Shown here in pieces: positions 41,623 through 50,279 of a stretch of 64,000 nucleotides of DNA. This DNA comes from Saccharothrix sp. Its GTDB lineage: Bacteria; Actinomycetota; Actinomycetes; Mycobacteriales; Pseudonocardiaceae. The translations under genes and the position numbers were made by a program. The notes beneath the pieces were generated by a model. It was not told where the DNA came from. It saw nothing but the letters and a program-made list of their open reading frames with translations, and did no database searches. Within the stretch, counting starts at the first letter, position 1. Each line of letters opens with the position of its first letter. The stretch is taken from the NCBI RefSeq assembly GCF_031180885.1, contig NZ_JAPSLK010000034.1, forward strand, positions 1 through 64,000. The letters run 5' to 3'.

Positions 41623-43395
41623 ATGCAAGTCGCCGATTACGTGCTGCAACGCCTGCGCGAGTGGGGTGTCGAGCACGTCTTCGCCTACCCGGGTGACGGC
41701 ATCAACGGGCTGGTGGCGGCGTTCGGACGGGCGGACAACGTGCCCAAGTTCGTCCAATCGCGGCACGAGGAGATGTCCGCGCTGCAAGCCGTCGGATACG
41801 CCAAGTTCAGCGGCCGGGTCGGGGTGTGCCTCGCGACCTCCGGGCCGGGCGCGATCCACCTGTTGAACGGCCTGTACGACGCCAAGCTGGACCACGTCCC
41901 GGTCGTCGCCATCGTCGGCCAGACCGCCCGCACCGCGCTGGGCGGCAGCTACCAGCAGGAAGTCGACCTGCACGCGCTGTTCAAGGACGTGGCCTCGGAG
42001 TACCTGGTCGACGTGACCGTGCCCGAGCAGCTGCCCAACGCCCTGGACCGGGCCATCCGCACCGCCGAGGCCGAGCGGGCACCCACCGCTTTGATCATCC
42101 CGGCGGACGTCCAAGAGCTGGAGTACAGCGCGCCCCAGCACGCGTTCAAGCACGTCCCGTCCAGTCCGCCGAGCCACTCCTGGCACACGTCGGTGCCGCC
42201 GCAGGACGAGATCAACCGGGCCGCCGAGGTGTTGAACGCCGGCGAGAAGGTGGCGATTCTCGTGGGGCAGGGCGCGCGCGACGCTGCCGACGAGGTCCAC
42301 GAGGTGGCCGAACTGGTTGGTGCCGGGGTCGCGAAGGCGTTGCTGGGCAAGGATGTGCTGCCTGACGATCGATCCTACGTGACCGGTGCGATCGGACTGC
42401 TGGGCACCCGGCCGAGCTACGAGCTGATGCGCGACTGCGACACGTTGCTGATCGTGGGTTCGAGCTTCCCGTACTCGCAGTTCCTGCCGGAGTTCGGCAA
42501 GGCGCGCGGGGTGCAGATCGACGCCGACGGGCGGCTGATCGGCATGAGGTACCCCACCGAGGTGAACCTCGTCGGCGACGCCAAGTCGACCCTCAGGGCG
42601 TTGCTGCCGGCTTTGCGGCGCAAGGACGGGTGGCGCGCGACCGTCGAGAAGAACGTGTCGGAGTGGTGGGACGGGCTGCGCGCCCAGGCGTTCGAGGACG
42701 CCGACCCGGTCAACCCGATGCGCATCGCGTGGGAGCTGTCCGAACGCCTGCCCGAGGACGCGATCATCACCGCCGACTCCGGCTCGGCGGCCAACTGGTA
42801 CGCCCGGCTGGTCCGGATGCGGGGGCGGATGCGCGGCTCGCTGTCCGGGACGCTGGCCACGATGGGCGCGGGCGTGCCGTACGCGATCGGCGCCAAGTTC
42901 GCGCACCCGGACCGGCCTGTGGTCGCGCTGGTCGGGGACGGTGCGATGCAGATGAACGGGCTCGCCGAGCTGATCACCCTGGCCCGCTACCACGACGAGT
43001 GGCCGGACCGGCGGTGCGTGGTGTGCGTGCTGCACAACAACGACCTCAACCAGGTGACGTGGGAACTGCGCGCGATGGGCGGCGCGCCGAAGTTCGAGGA
43101 GTCGCAGGTCCTGCCGGACGTGGACTACGCGGCGTTCGCGCGGTCGGTCGGGCTGGTCGGGGTCAACGTCGACGCGCCGGACGACCTGGGCGCGGCGTGG
43201 GACGAGGTGCTGCGGGCCGACCGGCCGGCCGTGCTGGACGTGCGCTGTGACCCGAACGTGCCGCCGATCCCGCCGCACGCGTCCTTCGACCAGGTGAAGA
43301 ACACGGCGGAAGCCCTGCTCAAGGGTGACCCGGACGCGTGGTCCGTGGTCACGAAGGGGGTGCGCACGAAGGTTCAGGAGTTCCTGCACGGGTAA
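41623..43395 (+). CDS. Thiamine diphosphate enzyme, pyruvate oxidase (PoxB)-like
   Basis: 590 aa; ATG at 41623 with GAGGAGGGG upstream. N-terminal pyrimidine-binding domain with catalytic Glu (SRHEEMSALQAVGYAKFSG), central domain, and a PP-domain with VGDGAMQMNGLAELITLARYH ... LHNNDLN. Similar proteins are annotated as thiamine pyrophosphate-requiring or pyruvate dehydrogenase (quinone). It is distinct from the AruI-like enzyme at 33368. It may use pyruvate or another 2-keto acid. Confidence 0.88.
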   Translation: MQVADYVLQRLREWGVEHVFAYPGDGINGLVAAFGRADNVPKFVQSRHEEMSALQAVGYAKFSGRVGVCLATSGPGAIHLLNGLYDAKLDHVPVVAIVGQTARTALGGSYQQEVDLHALFKDVASEYLVDVTVPEQLPNALDRAIRTAEAERAPTALIIPADVQELEYSAPQHAFKHVPSSPPSHSWHTSVPPQDEINRAAEVLNAGEKVAILVGQGARDAADEVHEVAELVGAGVAKALLGKDVLPDDRSYVTGAIGLLGTRPSYELMRDCDTLLIVGSSFPYSQFLPEFGKARGVQIDADGRLIGMRYPTEVNLVGDAKSTLRALLPALRRKDGWRATVEKNVSEWWDGLRAQAFEDADPVNPMRIAWELSERLPEDAIITADSGSAANWYARLVRMRGRMRGSLSGTLATMGAGVPYAIGAKFAHPDRPVVALVGDGAMQMNGLAELITLARYHDEWPDRRCVVCVLHNNDLNQVTWELRAMGGAPKFEESQVLPDVDYAAFARSVGLVGVNVDAPDDLGAAWDEVLRADRPAVLDVRCDPNVPPIPPHASFDQVKNTAEALLKGDPDAWSVVTKGVRTKVQEFLHG

Positions 43396-43423
43396 CCGCT
43401 GCCGGCACGGGTAACCGCGACAC

Positions 43424-44380
43424 ATGGTGAGCATCGGTTACTTCCTGTCCAGCGAGGAGCACGGGCCGCGCGACCTGGTCCGGCAGGCGCGGTGGGCCCA
43501 GGACGCCGGCTTCGAGCGGCTGTGGATCTCCGACCACTACCACCCGTGGAACGACCAGCAGGGGCAGAGCCCGTTCGTGTGGTCGGTCATCGGCGCGCTG
43601 TCCGAGGCGACGACCCTGCCCATCACCACGGCGGTCACGTGCCCCACGATCCGCACCCACCCGGCCGTCATCGCCCAGGCCGCCGCTACCGCCGCCGTGC
43701 AGTGCGAGGGCCGGTTCGTGCTCGGCGTCGGGTCGGGTGAAGCGCTGAACGAGCACATCCTCGGCGACCCGTGGCCGTCGGCGTCGCGGCGGCTGGAGAT
43801 GCTGGAGGAGGCCGTCGAGGTCATCCGCAAGCTGCACACCGGCGAGGACGTCGAGCATCGAGGCAAGCACTACACGGTCGAGAACGCGCGCATCTACACG
43901 TTGCCCGACCAGCCCGTGCCGATCTACGTGTCGGCGTTCGGGCCCAAGTCGGCGCAGTTGGCGGGCCGGATCGGGGACGGGTTCTGCAGCACCATGCCCG
44001 ACGCGGAGTTGGTGAAGCGGTTCCGGGAGACCGGTGGGCACGGCAAGCCCGCGCAGGCGGGGTTCAAGGTGTGCCACGCGGCTTCGGTCGACGACGCGCT
44101 GGAAACGGCGTTCCGGCTGTGGCCCAACGAGCAGCTGCCGGGCGAGCTGGCCCAGGTGCTGCCGTCGCCCAAGCACTTCGAGCAGGCGTCGACGCTGGTC
44201 ACCAAGGACATGGTGGCGTCCTCGCTGCCGTTGGGGCCGGACCCGGAGAGCTACGTGTCGGCGGTGCGGGAGTACGTCGATGCCGGGTACGACGAGGTTT
44301 ACGTGTCTCAGATCGGGCCGGACCAGGAGGCGTTCTTCACCTTCTGGGCGGCCGAGGTCGCACCCCGGTTGCCGGGGTAG
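43424..44380 (+). CDS. F420-dependent LLM-class oxidoreductase, glucose-6-phosphate dehydrogenase-like
   Basis: 318 aa, 28 bases after the TPP gene. Luciferase-like barrel of the F420-dependent G6P dehydrogenase-like family: IGYFLSSEEHGP at the start, LWISDHYHPWNDQQGQSPFVWSVIGA, TAVTCPTIRTHPAVIAQAAAT and LGVGSGEALNEHILG. Coenzyme F420 is the hydride carrier. The substrate may differ from glucose-6-phosphate. Likely co-transcribed with the preceding gene. Confidence 0.88.
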   Translation: MVSIGYFLSSEEHGPRDLVRQARWAQDAGFERLWISDHYHPWNDQQGQSPFVWSVIGALSEATTLPITTAVTCPTIRTHPAVIAQAAATAAVQCEGRFVLGVGSGEALNEHILGDPWPSASRRLEMLEEAVEVIRKLHTGEDVEHRGKHYTVENARIYTLPDQPVPIYVSAFGPKSAQLAGRIGDGFCSTMPDAELVKRFRETGGHGKPAQAGFKVCHAASVDDALETAFRLWPNEQLPGELAQVLPSPKHFEQASTLVTKDMVASSLPLGPDPESYVSAVREYVDAGYDEVYVSQIGPDQEAFFTFWAAEVAPRLPG

Positions 44381-44456
44381 GCGACGCATGTGGCGCCCCG
44401 GTTCGGCTGGGACGGACCAGCGAGGTCGCCGGGGTAACCCGATTCGGGGGCAGGAC

Positions 44457-44483
44457 GTTTGTCGGCCCCGTTGCGCGGGGTAC
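44457..44483 (+). promoter_or_regulatory. Candidate SigF-type promoter before whiB
   Basis: GTTT (44457-44460), 17 bases, GGGTAC (44478-44483), 46 bases before the WhiB start. The spacer is one base longer than usual. Weak support alone. Confidence 0.3.
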
Positions 44484-44529
44484 GCCTTGATCAGCACCTG
44501 AACGACTCCACCGCAGGGGGTTTCGCCCG

Positions 44530-44820
44530 ATGACCAGCACCGCGCGCCTGCCCAAGCCCGTGACCGAGGTCTGGGACTGGCAGAAGGACGGCCTGTGCCG
44601 GGGCCGCGACAGCGCCGTCTTCTTCCACCCGGACAACGAACGCGGCACGGCCCGCATGGCACGGGAGGAGAAGGCCAAGCAGCTGTGCCGGGTCTGCCCC
44701 GTGCTCGTGCAGTGCCGCGAACACGCTCTCGCCGTCCAGGAGCCCTACGGGGTGTGGGGCGGCATGGGCGAGGACGAACGCCGCCGCCTGATCGCCGAGG
44801 CCCGCCGCCGAGCCGCTTAG
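44530..44820 (+). CDS. whiB3: WhiB family iron-sulphur regulator, WhiB3/WhiD-like
   Basis: 96 aa. Four cluster cysteines C23, C53, C56 and C62 (CxxC being CRVC) hold a [4Fe-4S] centre. The G(V/I)WGG turn is EPYGVWGGMGEDERR, followed by a basic tail that contacts DNA. The stretch EVWDWQKDGLCRGRD ... FFHPDNERG resembles WhiB3 of mycobacteria and WhiD of Streptomyces, redox and sporulation regulators acting with the principal sigma factor. The stop codon is part of a 20-bp tandem repeat. Confidence 0.9.
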   Translation: MTSTARLPKPVTEVWDWQKDGLCRGRDSAVFFHPDNERGTARMAREEKAKQLCRVCPVLVQCREHALAVQEPYGVWGGMGEDERRRLIAEARRRAA

Positions 44821-44880
44821 GGCTCCGTCGGGCCGCTTAGGGCTCCGTCGGGCCGCTTAGGACTCCGTCGGGCCGCGCCC
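44821..44880. repeat. 20-bp tandem repeat at the whiB stop
   Basis: GGCTCCGTCGGGCCGCTTAG twice, then a third diverged copy. The unit ends with GCCGCTTAG, the last codons and stop of whiB, so the gene end has been copied downstream. Confidence 0.9.
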
Positions 44881-44994
44881 GAGGCAGTACGGCACGCTCC
44901 GCGTGCTTCCCTGCCCGACGTGGCGGAGAAAGCTGGACCCTGATCCACCCCTGCTGGAGACGCCGCCGTTGCCCCCGGCGGCGTTTCTTTTTCC

Positions 44995-45355
44995 GGCGCT
45001 TCGCTTCTCGAACGCGCTTCTCGAACGCGCTTCGCGCTCTTCATGCGGACGCGCTGGCGCGCTCTCAAGATCAAAAGCGGCCTGGAGGCCGCCAATGGGG
45101 GAGGGAAGGGCGTCGGTTCCCCCACCGCATGGCCTGGCAAAGCCAACCACGCTTTGGCCGGGTGCCGCTAAAAATTTTGCTCGTTCCTCACAAAATTTTC
45201 GGCTGCACCCGACCAAAGCGTGGTAGCCCTCCGGGCAGGCCATACGGTGGGGAACCGAGGCCCCGCCGTGGCTGATAGCCAGCCCGCCGCGCGAAGCGCG
45301 GCGGAAGCAGCCGCTGTGCGGCGAAAGCAGCCGCTGCGCGGCGGAAGCGGGCTGG
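44995..45355. repeat. Long palindromic repeat family 2, copy A
   Basis: Nearly the whole 725-base gap between convergent whiB and sigF. Core hairpin about 45110-45260: outer arms of CCCCACCGCATGGCCTG type and their complement, a conserved GCAAAGCCAACC / TAGCCCTCCGGGC region, a variable stem CCACGCTTTGGCCGGGTGC (45147-45165) with GCACCCGACCAAAGCGTGG (45205-45223), and a tip with AAAATTTTGC..CAAAATTTT. Flanks have the GCGCTTCGCGCTCT and GCAGCCGCTGCGCGGC-type short repeats. A second copy occupies 62918-63300. Confidence 0.9.
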
Positions 45356-45545
45356 TTGGTCCGAGCCGGCCACAGCCTCGGCTCACCCCATCTCATCTCA
45401 TCTCAGCATCGGCCTCAGCCCTGGCCCGGCCTCAGTCCTGCCCCGTACCCGCGCACGAAAAAGCCCGCCGAAACCAGGAATTCGAAACCCGAACTCCTGA
45501 TCCGGCGCGCTTTCCACGGCTCGACGACCCGTGCCCGGCCTCGCG

Positions 45546-46337
45546 TCACTCCGTGAGACCCTCGCGCAATTGTCGCAAAGTCTTGGCCAGCAGCCGTGAC
45601 ACGTGCATCTGCGAGATCCCGACCTTCTGCGCGATCTGCGTCTGCGTCATGTTCCCGAAGAACCGCATCACCACGATCTTCCGCTCCCGCTCCGGCAGCT
45701 TCTCCAACAACGGGTGCAGAGCCTCCCGCTGCTCGATGGCCTCCAGCTCCGGGTCCTCCTCGCCCAGCGTCGACCCCAGCGAGATGGAGCTGTCGTCCGC
45801 GACAAGAAGATCATCCAGGGAAGCGCTGTGGTAGGCGTTCCCAGCCGCCAGGCCCTCGTGGATCTCCTCGCGGGTCAGGCCCAGGTGGTCGGCCAGCTCG
45901 GACGGCGTCGGCGCGCGGCCCAACTGCTGCGACAAGCGGGCCGAGCCGGCGTTGATGGCCAGGTGGAGTTCCTTCAACCTGCGCGGCATGCGGACCGACC
46001 AGCTCGAGTCGCGGAAGTACTTCCGGACCTCGCCCATGATGGTCGGGACCGCGAAGGACAGGAAGTCGCTGCCCCGCTCCGGGTCGAACCGGTCGACCGC
46101 GTTGATCAGGCCCACCGTCGCGACCTGCACCAAGTCGTCGTACGGCTCGCCGCGGTGTCCGAACCGCCGGGCGATGTGCTTGGCCACCGGCAGGTGCTCG
46201 GTCACCAGCTCGTCGCGCAGCCGCTCCCGCTCCGGGTCACCCTCGGGTGTCGCCGCCAGCCTGGCGAACAGCGGTGCCAGGTGGTCGTAGTCCCCCTGCG
46301 TGCCCGAGCGCGTCGTGCCCCCGTCGGTACCCGTCAC
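45546..46337 (-). CDS. sigF: RNA polymerase sigma factor, SigF/SigB family
   Basis: 263 aa, GTG at 46337 overlapping the anti-sigma stop by four bases. Sigma-70 regions 2 (LPVAKHIARRFGHRGEPYDD ... VGLINAVDRFDPERG), 3 (RAPTPSELADHLGLTREEI) and 4 (LPERERKIVVMRFFGNMTQT, SQMHVSRLLAKTLRQLREG) are complete. Group 3 general-stress or sporulation sigma factor. The operon order anti-sigma then sigma is the usual usfX-sigF arrangement. Confidence 0.95.
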   Translation of the reverse strand: MTGTDGGTTRSGTQGDYDHLAPLFARLAATPEGDPERERLRDELVTEHLPVAKHIARRFGHRGEPYDDLVQVATVGLINAVDRFDPERGSDFLSFAVPTIMGEVRKYFRDSSWSVRMPRRLKELHLAINAGSARLSQQLGRAPTPSELADHLGLTREEIHEGLAAGNAYHSASLDDLLVADDSSISLGSTLGEEDPELEAIEQREALHPLLEKLPERERKIVVMRFFGNMTQTQIAQKVGISQMHVSRLLAKTLRQLREGLTE

Positions 46338-46765
46338 GCCGTCCCCAGTGAGCGCTTGACCAGGTCGATGTGGATGTCGTACGCGTCCCCCCGCGGCTCG
46401 ACCCAGGTGGTCACCGAGTCGACCAGGGCGCTGAGCACGCGCCAGCCGAAGCTGTCCCGGTCCGGGGGCGCCGAGCGCTTCGACCGCACCGCGGTGAACA
46501 CCTGCACGGCTGGGCCGGCCACGACGAACCTCGCACTCAGCACGGCGCTCGGCGCGGCGAGGGAGATGAGGGTCGAGCAGGCCTCGTCGACGGCCAGCTT
46601 CAGGTCCTCGATGGAGTCGAGGTCGTAGTCCTGGCGCATGGCGATGTCGGCGGCCACCGCCCGGACGATCGACAGCTGCGTGGGGTCGGCGGCCATCCGC
46701 AACTCCACCCCGGCCAAGGGGTCATCCGAATCGCCGCTCTGCGGCTCCGTGTGCGACACGCTCAC
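46334..46765 (-). CDS. usfX: Anti-sigma factor, RsbW/UsfX-like serine kinase fold
   Basis: 143 aa from GTG 46765. HATPase domain of the RsbW family: LKLAVDEACSTLI is the N-box, and a C-terminal FGWRVLSALVDSV region replaces the usual G-boxes. It should bind the SigF-type factor and be released by an unphosphorylated STAS antagonist. Translationally coupled to the sigma gene. Confidence 0.9.
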   Translation of the reverse strand: MSVSHTEPQSGDSDDPLAGVELRMAADPTQLSIVRAVAADIAMRQDYDLDSIEDLKLAVDEACSTLISLAAPSAVLSARFVVAGPAVQVFTAVRSKRSAPPDRDSFGWRVLSALVDSVTTWVEPRGDAYDIHIDLVKRSLGTA

Positions 46766-46819
46766 CTCATCGTCCGTTCTGTCTCAGCCCGTTCTATTTG
46801 GGCGGTGCTGAAGCTATCG

Positions 46820-46845
46820 GTACCCGAACTGATCCAACCTCACAC
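46820..46845 (-). promoter_or_regulatory. Candidate SigF-type promoter of the anti-sigma/sigma operon
   Basis: On the minus strand GTGT (46845-46842), 16 bases, GGGTAC (46825-46820), 54 bases before the GTG start. Autoregulation is common for this operon type. The -35 has one mismatch to GTTT. Confidence 0.35.
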
Positions 46846-46899
46846 GTGTAGCTCTCGCCGCCAGTGGGAAGACTGACTGTTGCGCGACGAGGAGGCCTG

Positions 46900-47706
46900 T
46901 TGACCGATCGACTCGCCGACCACCACTGGGGAGTGGAGATCCCGGCCGACGCCGGCCTTCTCTCCGCCGTGCGCATGCGCCTGGACGAGTGGTTGCTCGG
47001 CGTCGGACTGCCCGATGACGACCGCTACGACCTGCTGGTCGCGGTCAACGAGGCCGTCAGCAACGCCGTGGAGCACGCCTACGACCCGGGCGCCCGCGGC
47101 AGTGTCCGGGTGGCCGGGGAGGTCCGTCCGGACGGGAGCGTGCACGTGGTGGTCGCCGACGACGGCACCTGGCGCGTGCCGCCCGTCGAGCTGTCCGACC
47201 GGGGCCGCGGCCTGCTGCTGATGCGGGAGAACGTGGACGAGGTCCAGGTGGACCGGTCCGCGAGCGGGACCCGCGTCACGCTCGTCATGTCCGGCCGGCA
47301 CACCACGCGGGGCACGTTCGCGCGCGCCACGCCCGAGGACGTCACCGTGTCGGCGCACTCCGGGTGGGTCGAGGTGGTGGTGCGCGGCGACGTCCCGGCG
47401 CGCGCCGGACCGTCCGTGCGCCGCAGGGTGCTGACCGCCGCGCGCGGCGGGGCCGTGCCGATCGTGGTGGACCTGCGCCAGCTCGGCGCCCGCAGCGAAG
47501 GGCTGGTCCGGGCGCTGCGGGCGGTGGTCGACGCCGCGGCGGCGGCCGGCAACCGGGTCGTGGTCCGCGCGCCCGAGGACAGCCCCGCGCGCGCGGCCCT
47601 GGTCACCGCGGGCGTGGACCAGGTCGTGGACCTGGTGCCGCACGTCAGCCCGCCGTCGCCCCGCCGTCCGCCGACACCGCCTCCGCCACCGATCCGTACA
47701 CGCTGA
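46900..47706 (+). CDS. RsbW-type ATPase domain fused to a STAS-like domain
   Basis: 268 aa from a TTG at 46900 with AGGAGG five bases upstream; a GTG at 46864 is the alternative. Residues 1-130 form an RsbW-like ATPase (VAVNEAVSNAVEHAYDPG as N-box, VADDGTWR, DRGRGLLLMRENVDEV). Residues about 145-250 look like a STAS domain (VSAHSGWVEVVVRGDVPAR ... PIVVDLRQLGARSEGLV), though the usual phospho-Ser is not in place. It is divergent from the SigF operon and convergent, with a 62-base overlap, to a second STAS gene. A switch input protein for SigF is likely. Confidence 0.82.
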   Translation: MTDRLADHHWGVEIPADAGLLSAVRMRLDEWLLGVGLPDDDRYDLLVAVNEAVSNAVEHAYDPGARGSVRVAGEVRPDGSVHVVVADDGTWRVPPVELSDRGRGLLLMRENVDEVQVDRSASGTRVTLVMSGRHTTRGTFARATPEDVTVSAHSGWVEVVVRGDVPARAGPSVRRRVLTAARGGAVPIVVDLRQLGARSEGLVRALRAVVDAAAAAGNRVVVRAPEDSPARAALVTAGVDQVVDLVPHVSPPSPRRPPTPPPPPIRTR

Positions 47707-48049
47707 ACACGTCACCCAGTCCGGTGGCGGCCAGCGGTCGGGTCACCGCGCGATCGACGGCCACGACGCGGAACGCCGTGCCCCGCCGCTTGGCGTGCTG
47801 CGACGCCTCCACCAGCACCGCCAGCCCGGCCGAGCCGAGGAAGCTGACGCCGCTCATGTCCAGGACGAGGGTCTCGGCCTCGTCGATCCGCTTGAGCACG
47901 TCGGCGCGCAGGTCCGGCGCGGTGAGCATGTCGATCTCCCCGGTGGCGGTCACCACCGTCACGCCTTCGGCCACCTGCCCCGCCGGGGAGCTGGGGCTGG
48001 CGGACCCGGCTCCGCTCGTCGCCACGACGTTCGGATCCTGAACCGTCAC
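47645..48049 (-). CDS. STAS-domain anti-sigma factor antagonist
   Basis: 134 aa from GTG 48049 with GAGGAG upstream. STAS fold with VVTATGEIDMLTAPDLRADV and LVLDMSGVSFLGSAGLAVLVEAS; S73 in FLGSAGL is the probable phosphorylation site. It should free SigF from the anti-sigma factor when dephosphorylated. The last 62 bases run antisense to the end of the ATPase/STAS fusion gene, so both proteins have constrained C-termini. Confidence 0.9.
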   Translation of the reverse strand: MTVQDPNVVATSGAGSASPSSPAGQVAEGVTVVTATGEIDMLTAPDLRADVLKRIDEAETLVLDMSGVSFLGSAGLAVLVEASQHAKRRGTAFRVVAVDRAVTRPLAATGLGDVFSVYGSVAEAVSADGGATAG

Positions 48050-48498
48050 GAGGGACTCCTCTTCACAGGTCTTGCCTTGGAAGGAGGGAAGCCCAGGCAT
48101 GCGAACGCGCCGAGCACCATGAACGCAGCGTGGCGGCACACGTTGCCCGCTGGCCGGAGCTTCCCCGGCGCGGCTGTTGGCTCAACCGCTGCGCCACCCA
48201 CCGTACGGAGACCCCGCGGTCACCACAAGCGGTCGGATGGCGGCTTGATCGGTATCAGTGTAATGGCGTGTCGGTGTACGGCGCGTGACGGGCGGTGAGC
48301 GGTTTCACCGGGGGTCCGGCGGCTATACCTCAGGGGTAGGGCGCTGCGCGACTCCGGTCGACTCGGCGACTCATCGGGTCCGATGGCCGAGACAACCGGC
48401 AATTCGGAGGTGGCGGAGGTCACTGGTCACGCAGAATCCTGTGCACGGGGATAACGCCGCGAAGGTCGCGCGCGACAACCCAGGTGGAGGGATTGACG
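48050..48498. other. Gap with a possible stress promoter
   Basis: No gene recognised. GTTT (48302-48305), 15 bases, GGCTAT (48321-48326) is a one-mismatch SigF-type promoter on the + strand, about 170 bases before the small gene at 48499. Confidence 0.35.
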
Positions 48499-48738
48499 AT
48501 GAGCACCAGAACGGAAACCGAGTCCGAGCCCTCGAAGCCCAGGGCAGCGCGCGCCACGTCCGGCGGCGCGGGTTCGCTGCCCACAGCCCCGTGCAGCGTG
48601 GTCTGGAGCAAGGGCCACGCCTACGTGCTCGAAGGTTTCCGCGCCCGCTGGGTGGGCGTCGACGACCGCGGTCGCCCGCGTGCCCTCAGCGGTGAGCAGT
48701 TGCAACGCCAAGGCTGGACCCGAACCCGCGCGAGCTGA
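48499..48738 (+). CDS. Small hypothetical protein
   Basis: 79 aa from ATG 48499 with GGAGGG seven bases upstream. A Ser/Thr/Glu/Arg-rich N-terminal half is followed by a compact part (VVWSKGHAYVLEGFRARWVGVDDRGRPRALSG) that could form a small beta sheet. No family recognised. A candidate SigF-type promoter lies upstream. Confidence 0.6.
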   Translation: MSTRTETESEPSKPRAARATSGGAGSLPTAPCSVVWSKGHAYVLEGFRARWVGVDDRGRPRALSGEQLQRQGWTRTRAS

Positions 48739-49137
48739 CGCGCGGCCGACCACTCGGACTCCTCCGGCCGTTCGCCGGTCCCCCTGTCCGAGGTCAGGTC
48801 CCTCACCCGGGTGACGCGCCCTCGTCGCCGTCCCCGTTCCCCCAGTCCCACCCAGTTGCGGTTTCGGCTGCCCGGAATCGGGTTGTCATTCCCGCTGAAG
48901 TGTGGTTTCGGCTGCCCGGAAACGTGCCGGAGTCGTGAGCGCCACTGGAGTCGTGGTGGAGCGGCGCTCGAATTCCGGTTGGCGCGGGCTTGAGCGGTGG
49001 ACGCGGTGCGGAAGAGCCCGCATTGACGGGTTTCGGGCGCCGGGTGCTGAATACGGAGGTCACGGTGTGTGACCGCCTCGCCCGGACGTGCCGGTCCCGG
49101 CGGTGCTCGGCGGTCCGCCGCTCTACAGTTTGCGGTT
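48739..49137. other. Gap with a direct repeat and an inverted repeat
   Basis: GGTTTCGGCTGCCCGGAA occurs at 48860-48877 and again at 48904-48921. GGTCAC-GGTGT-GTGACC at 49058-49074 is a perfect inverted repeat about 64 bases before the phosphatidyltransferase start and may be an operator. No gene recognised. Confidence 0.5.
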
Positions 49138-49725
49138 GTGTCGCACGATCCCGCCGACCGGTGGCTGACCATCCCCAACGCGCTCAGCGTGTTGCGGCTG
49201 CTCGGCGTGCCGCTGTTCCTCTACCTCCTGCTCGGGCCGCAGGAGGACGGGTGGGCGCTGGTGGTGCTGGTCGCGGCGGGCCTGTCGGACTGGCTGGACG
49301 GCAAGGTCGCGCGCTGGCTCAACCAGATGAGCAGGCTCGGCGCCCTGCTGGACCCGGCCGCCGACCGGCTCTACATCCTGGCCACGCTGGTGGCGTTCGT
49401 CGTGCGCGACATCGTCCCCTGGTGGGTGGCGGCCGTGCTGGTGGGCCGCGAGCTGGTCGTCGGCGCGTGCCTGCCGGTGCTGCGGCTGCGCGGCTACGGC
49501 CCGTTCGAGGTCACCTACCTGGGTAAAGGCGCCACGTTCAACCTGCTGTACGCCTTCCCGATGCTGCTGCTCGCCCAGGGCACGTCCACCGCCGCGCAGG
49601 TCGCCCGGCCGGTGGCCTACGCCTTCATGGTGTGGGGCGGCGCGCTGTACCTGTGGTCCGGAGCCCTGTACGTCTACCAGTTCTTCCTCGCGCTGCGCAG
49701 ACGGCCGGGGGTCGCGCCGGTCTGA
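49138..49725 (+). CDS. CDP-alcohol phosphatidyltransferase (PgsA3-like)
   Basis: 195 aa from GTG 49138. The CDP-alcohol signature is complete: SDWLDGKVARWLNQMSRLGALLDPAADR reads as D-x2-DG-x2-AR-x8-G-x3-D-x3-D (about 50-75). About five membrane helices. It transfers a phosphatidyl group from CDP-diacylglycerol to an alcohol, probably glycerol-3-phosphate. TACAGT eight bases before the start suggests a leaderless message. The position before gcvH matches the mycobacterial pgsA3 locus. Confidence 0.9.
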   Translation: MSHDPADRWLTIPNALSVLRLLGVPLFLYLLLGPQEDGWALVVLVAAGLSDWLDGKVARWLNQMSRLGALLDPAADRLYILATLVAFVVRDIVPWWVAAVLVGRELVVGACLPVLRLRGYGPFEVTYLGKGATFNLLYAFPMLLLAQGTSTAAQVARPVAYAFMVWGGALYLWSGALYVYQFFLALRRRPGVAPV

Positions 49726-49782
49726 ACCGGTCGTGGGAAGATCCGGCAGCGAAGATCCACCGTCATGAAGGAGCGCACCGCG

Positions 49783-50166
49783 GTGATTCCCGAGGAGCTC
49801 AAGTACACCGAGGAACATGAGTGGGTGCTGCGCACCGGTGAGGACACCGTGCGCGTGGGCATCACCGACTACGCCCAGGAGCAGCTCGGCGAGGTCGTGT
49901 TCGTCCAGCTCCCGGAACTGGGCGAGCAGGTCGGCGCGGGCCAGACGCTCGGCGAGGTCGAGTCCACCAAGAGCGTCTCGGAGATCTACGCCCCGGTCGC
50001 GGGCGAGGTCATCGCGCGCAACGACGCGCTGGACCAGCAGTCCGACCTGGTGAACTCCGACCCGTACGGCGAGGGCTGGATCGTCGAGTTGCGGCTGACC
50101 GACCCGTCCGCGGTGGACGACCTGCTCGACGCGGCCGCGTACCAGGAGATTGCGGAGCAGGAGTGA
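49783..50166 (+). CDS. gcvH: Glycine cleavage system H protein
   Basis: 127 aa from GTG 49783 with AAGGAG upstream; an ATG at 49765 would add six residues not usual in the family. Lipoyl-carrier fold with the attachment Lys K63 in EVESTKSVSEIYAP. It shuttles the aminomethyl group between GcvP, GcvT and the L protein. gcvP lies 4 kb downstream; gcvT is not in the window. Confidence 0.95.
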   Translation: MIPEELKYTEEHEWVLRTGEDTVRVGITDYAQEQLGEVVFVQLPELGEQVGAGQTLGEVESTKSVSEIYAPVAGEVIARNDALDQQSDLVNSDPYGEGWIVELRLTDPSAVDDLLDAAAYQEIAEQE

Positions 50167-50279
50167 CGTCGATCTTCCGGCGGCTCTTCGGTCGGTGGGG
50201 GAGCCGCTCCTCAGACCAGGGTTCGGGCACGATAGGTTCTAAAGGCCGAGACGGTTCCAGCAGCAGGAGGAGAGCTCAG

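Noticed and set aside
44903..45400. Several frames of 60-180 codons inside repeat family 2 copy A
   Set aside because: Equivalent frames occur in copy B because the DNA repeats; stem changes follow pairing, not codons.
50163..50279. 39-codon N-terminal extension of GarA starting at the gcvH stop
   Set aside because: The sequence is not like GarA and a good ribosome site precedes the GTG at 50280.
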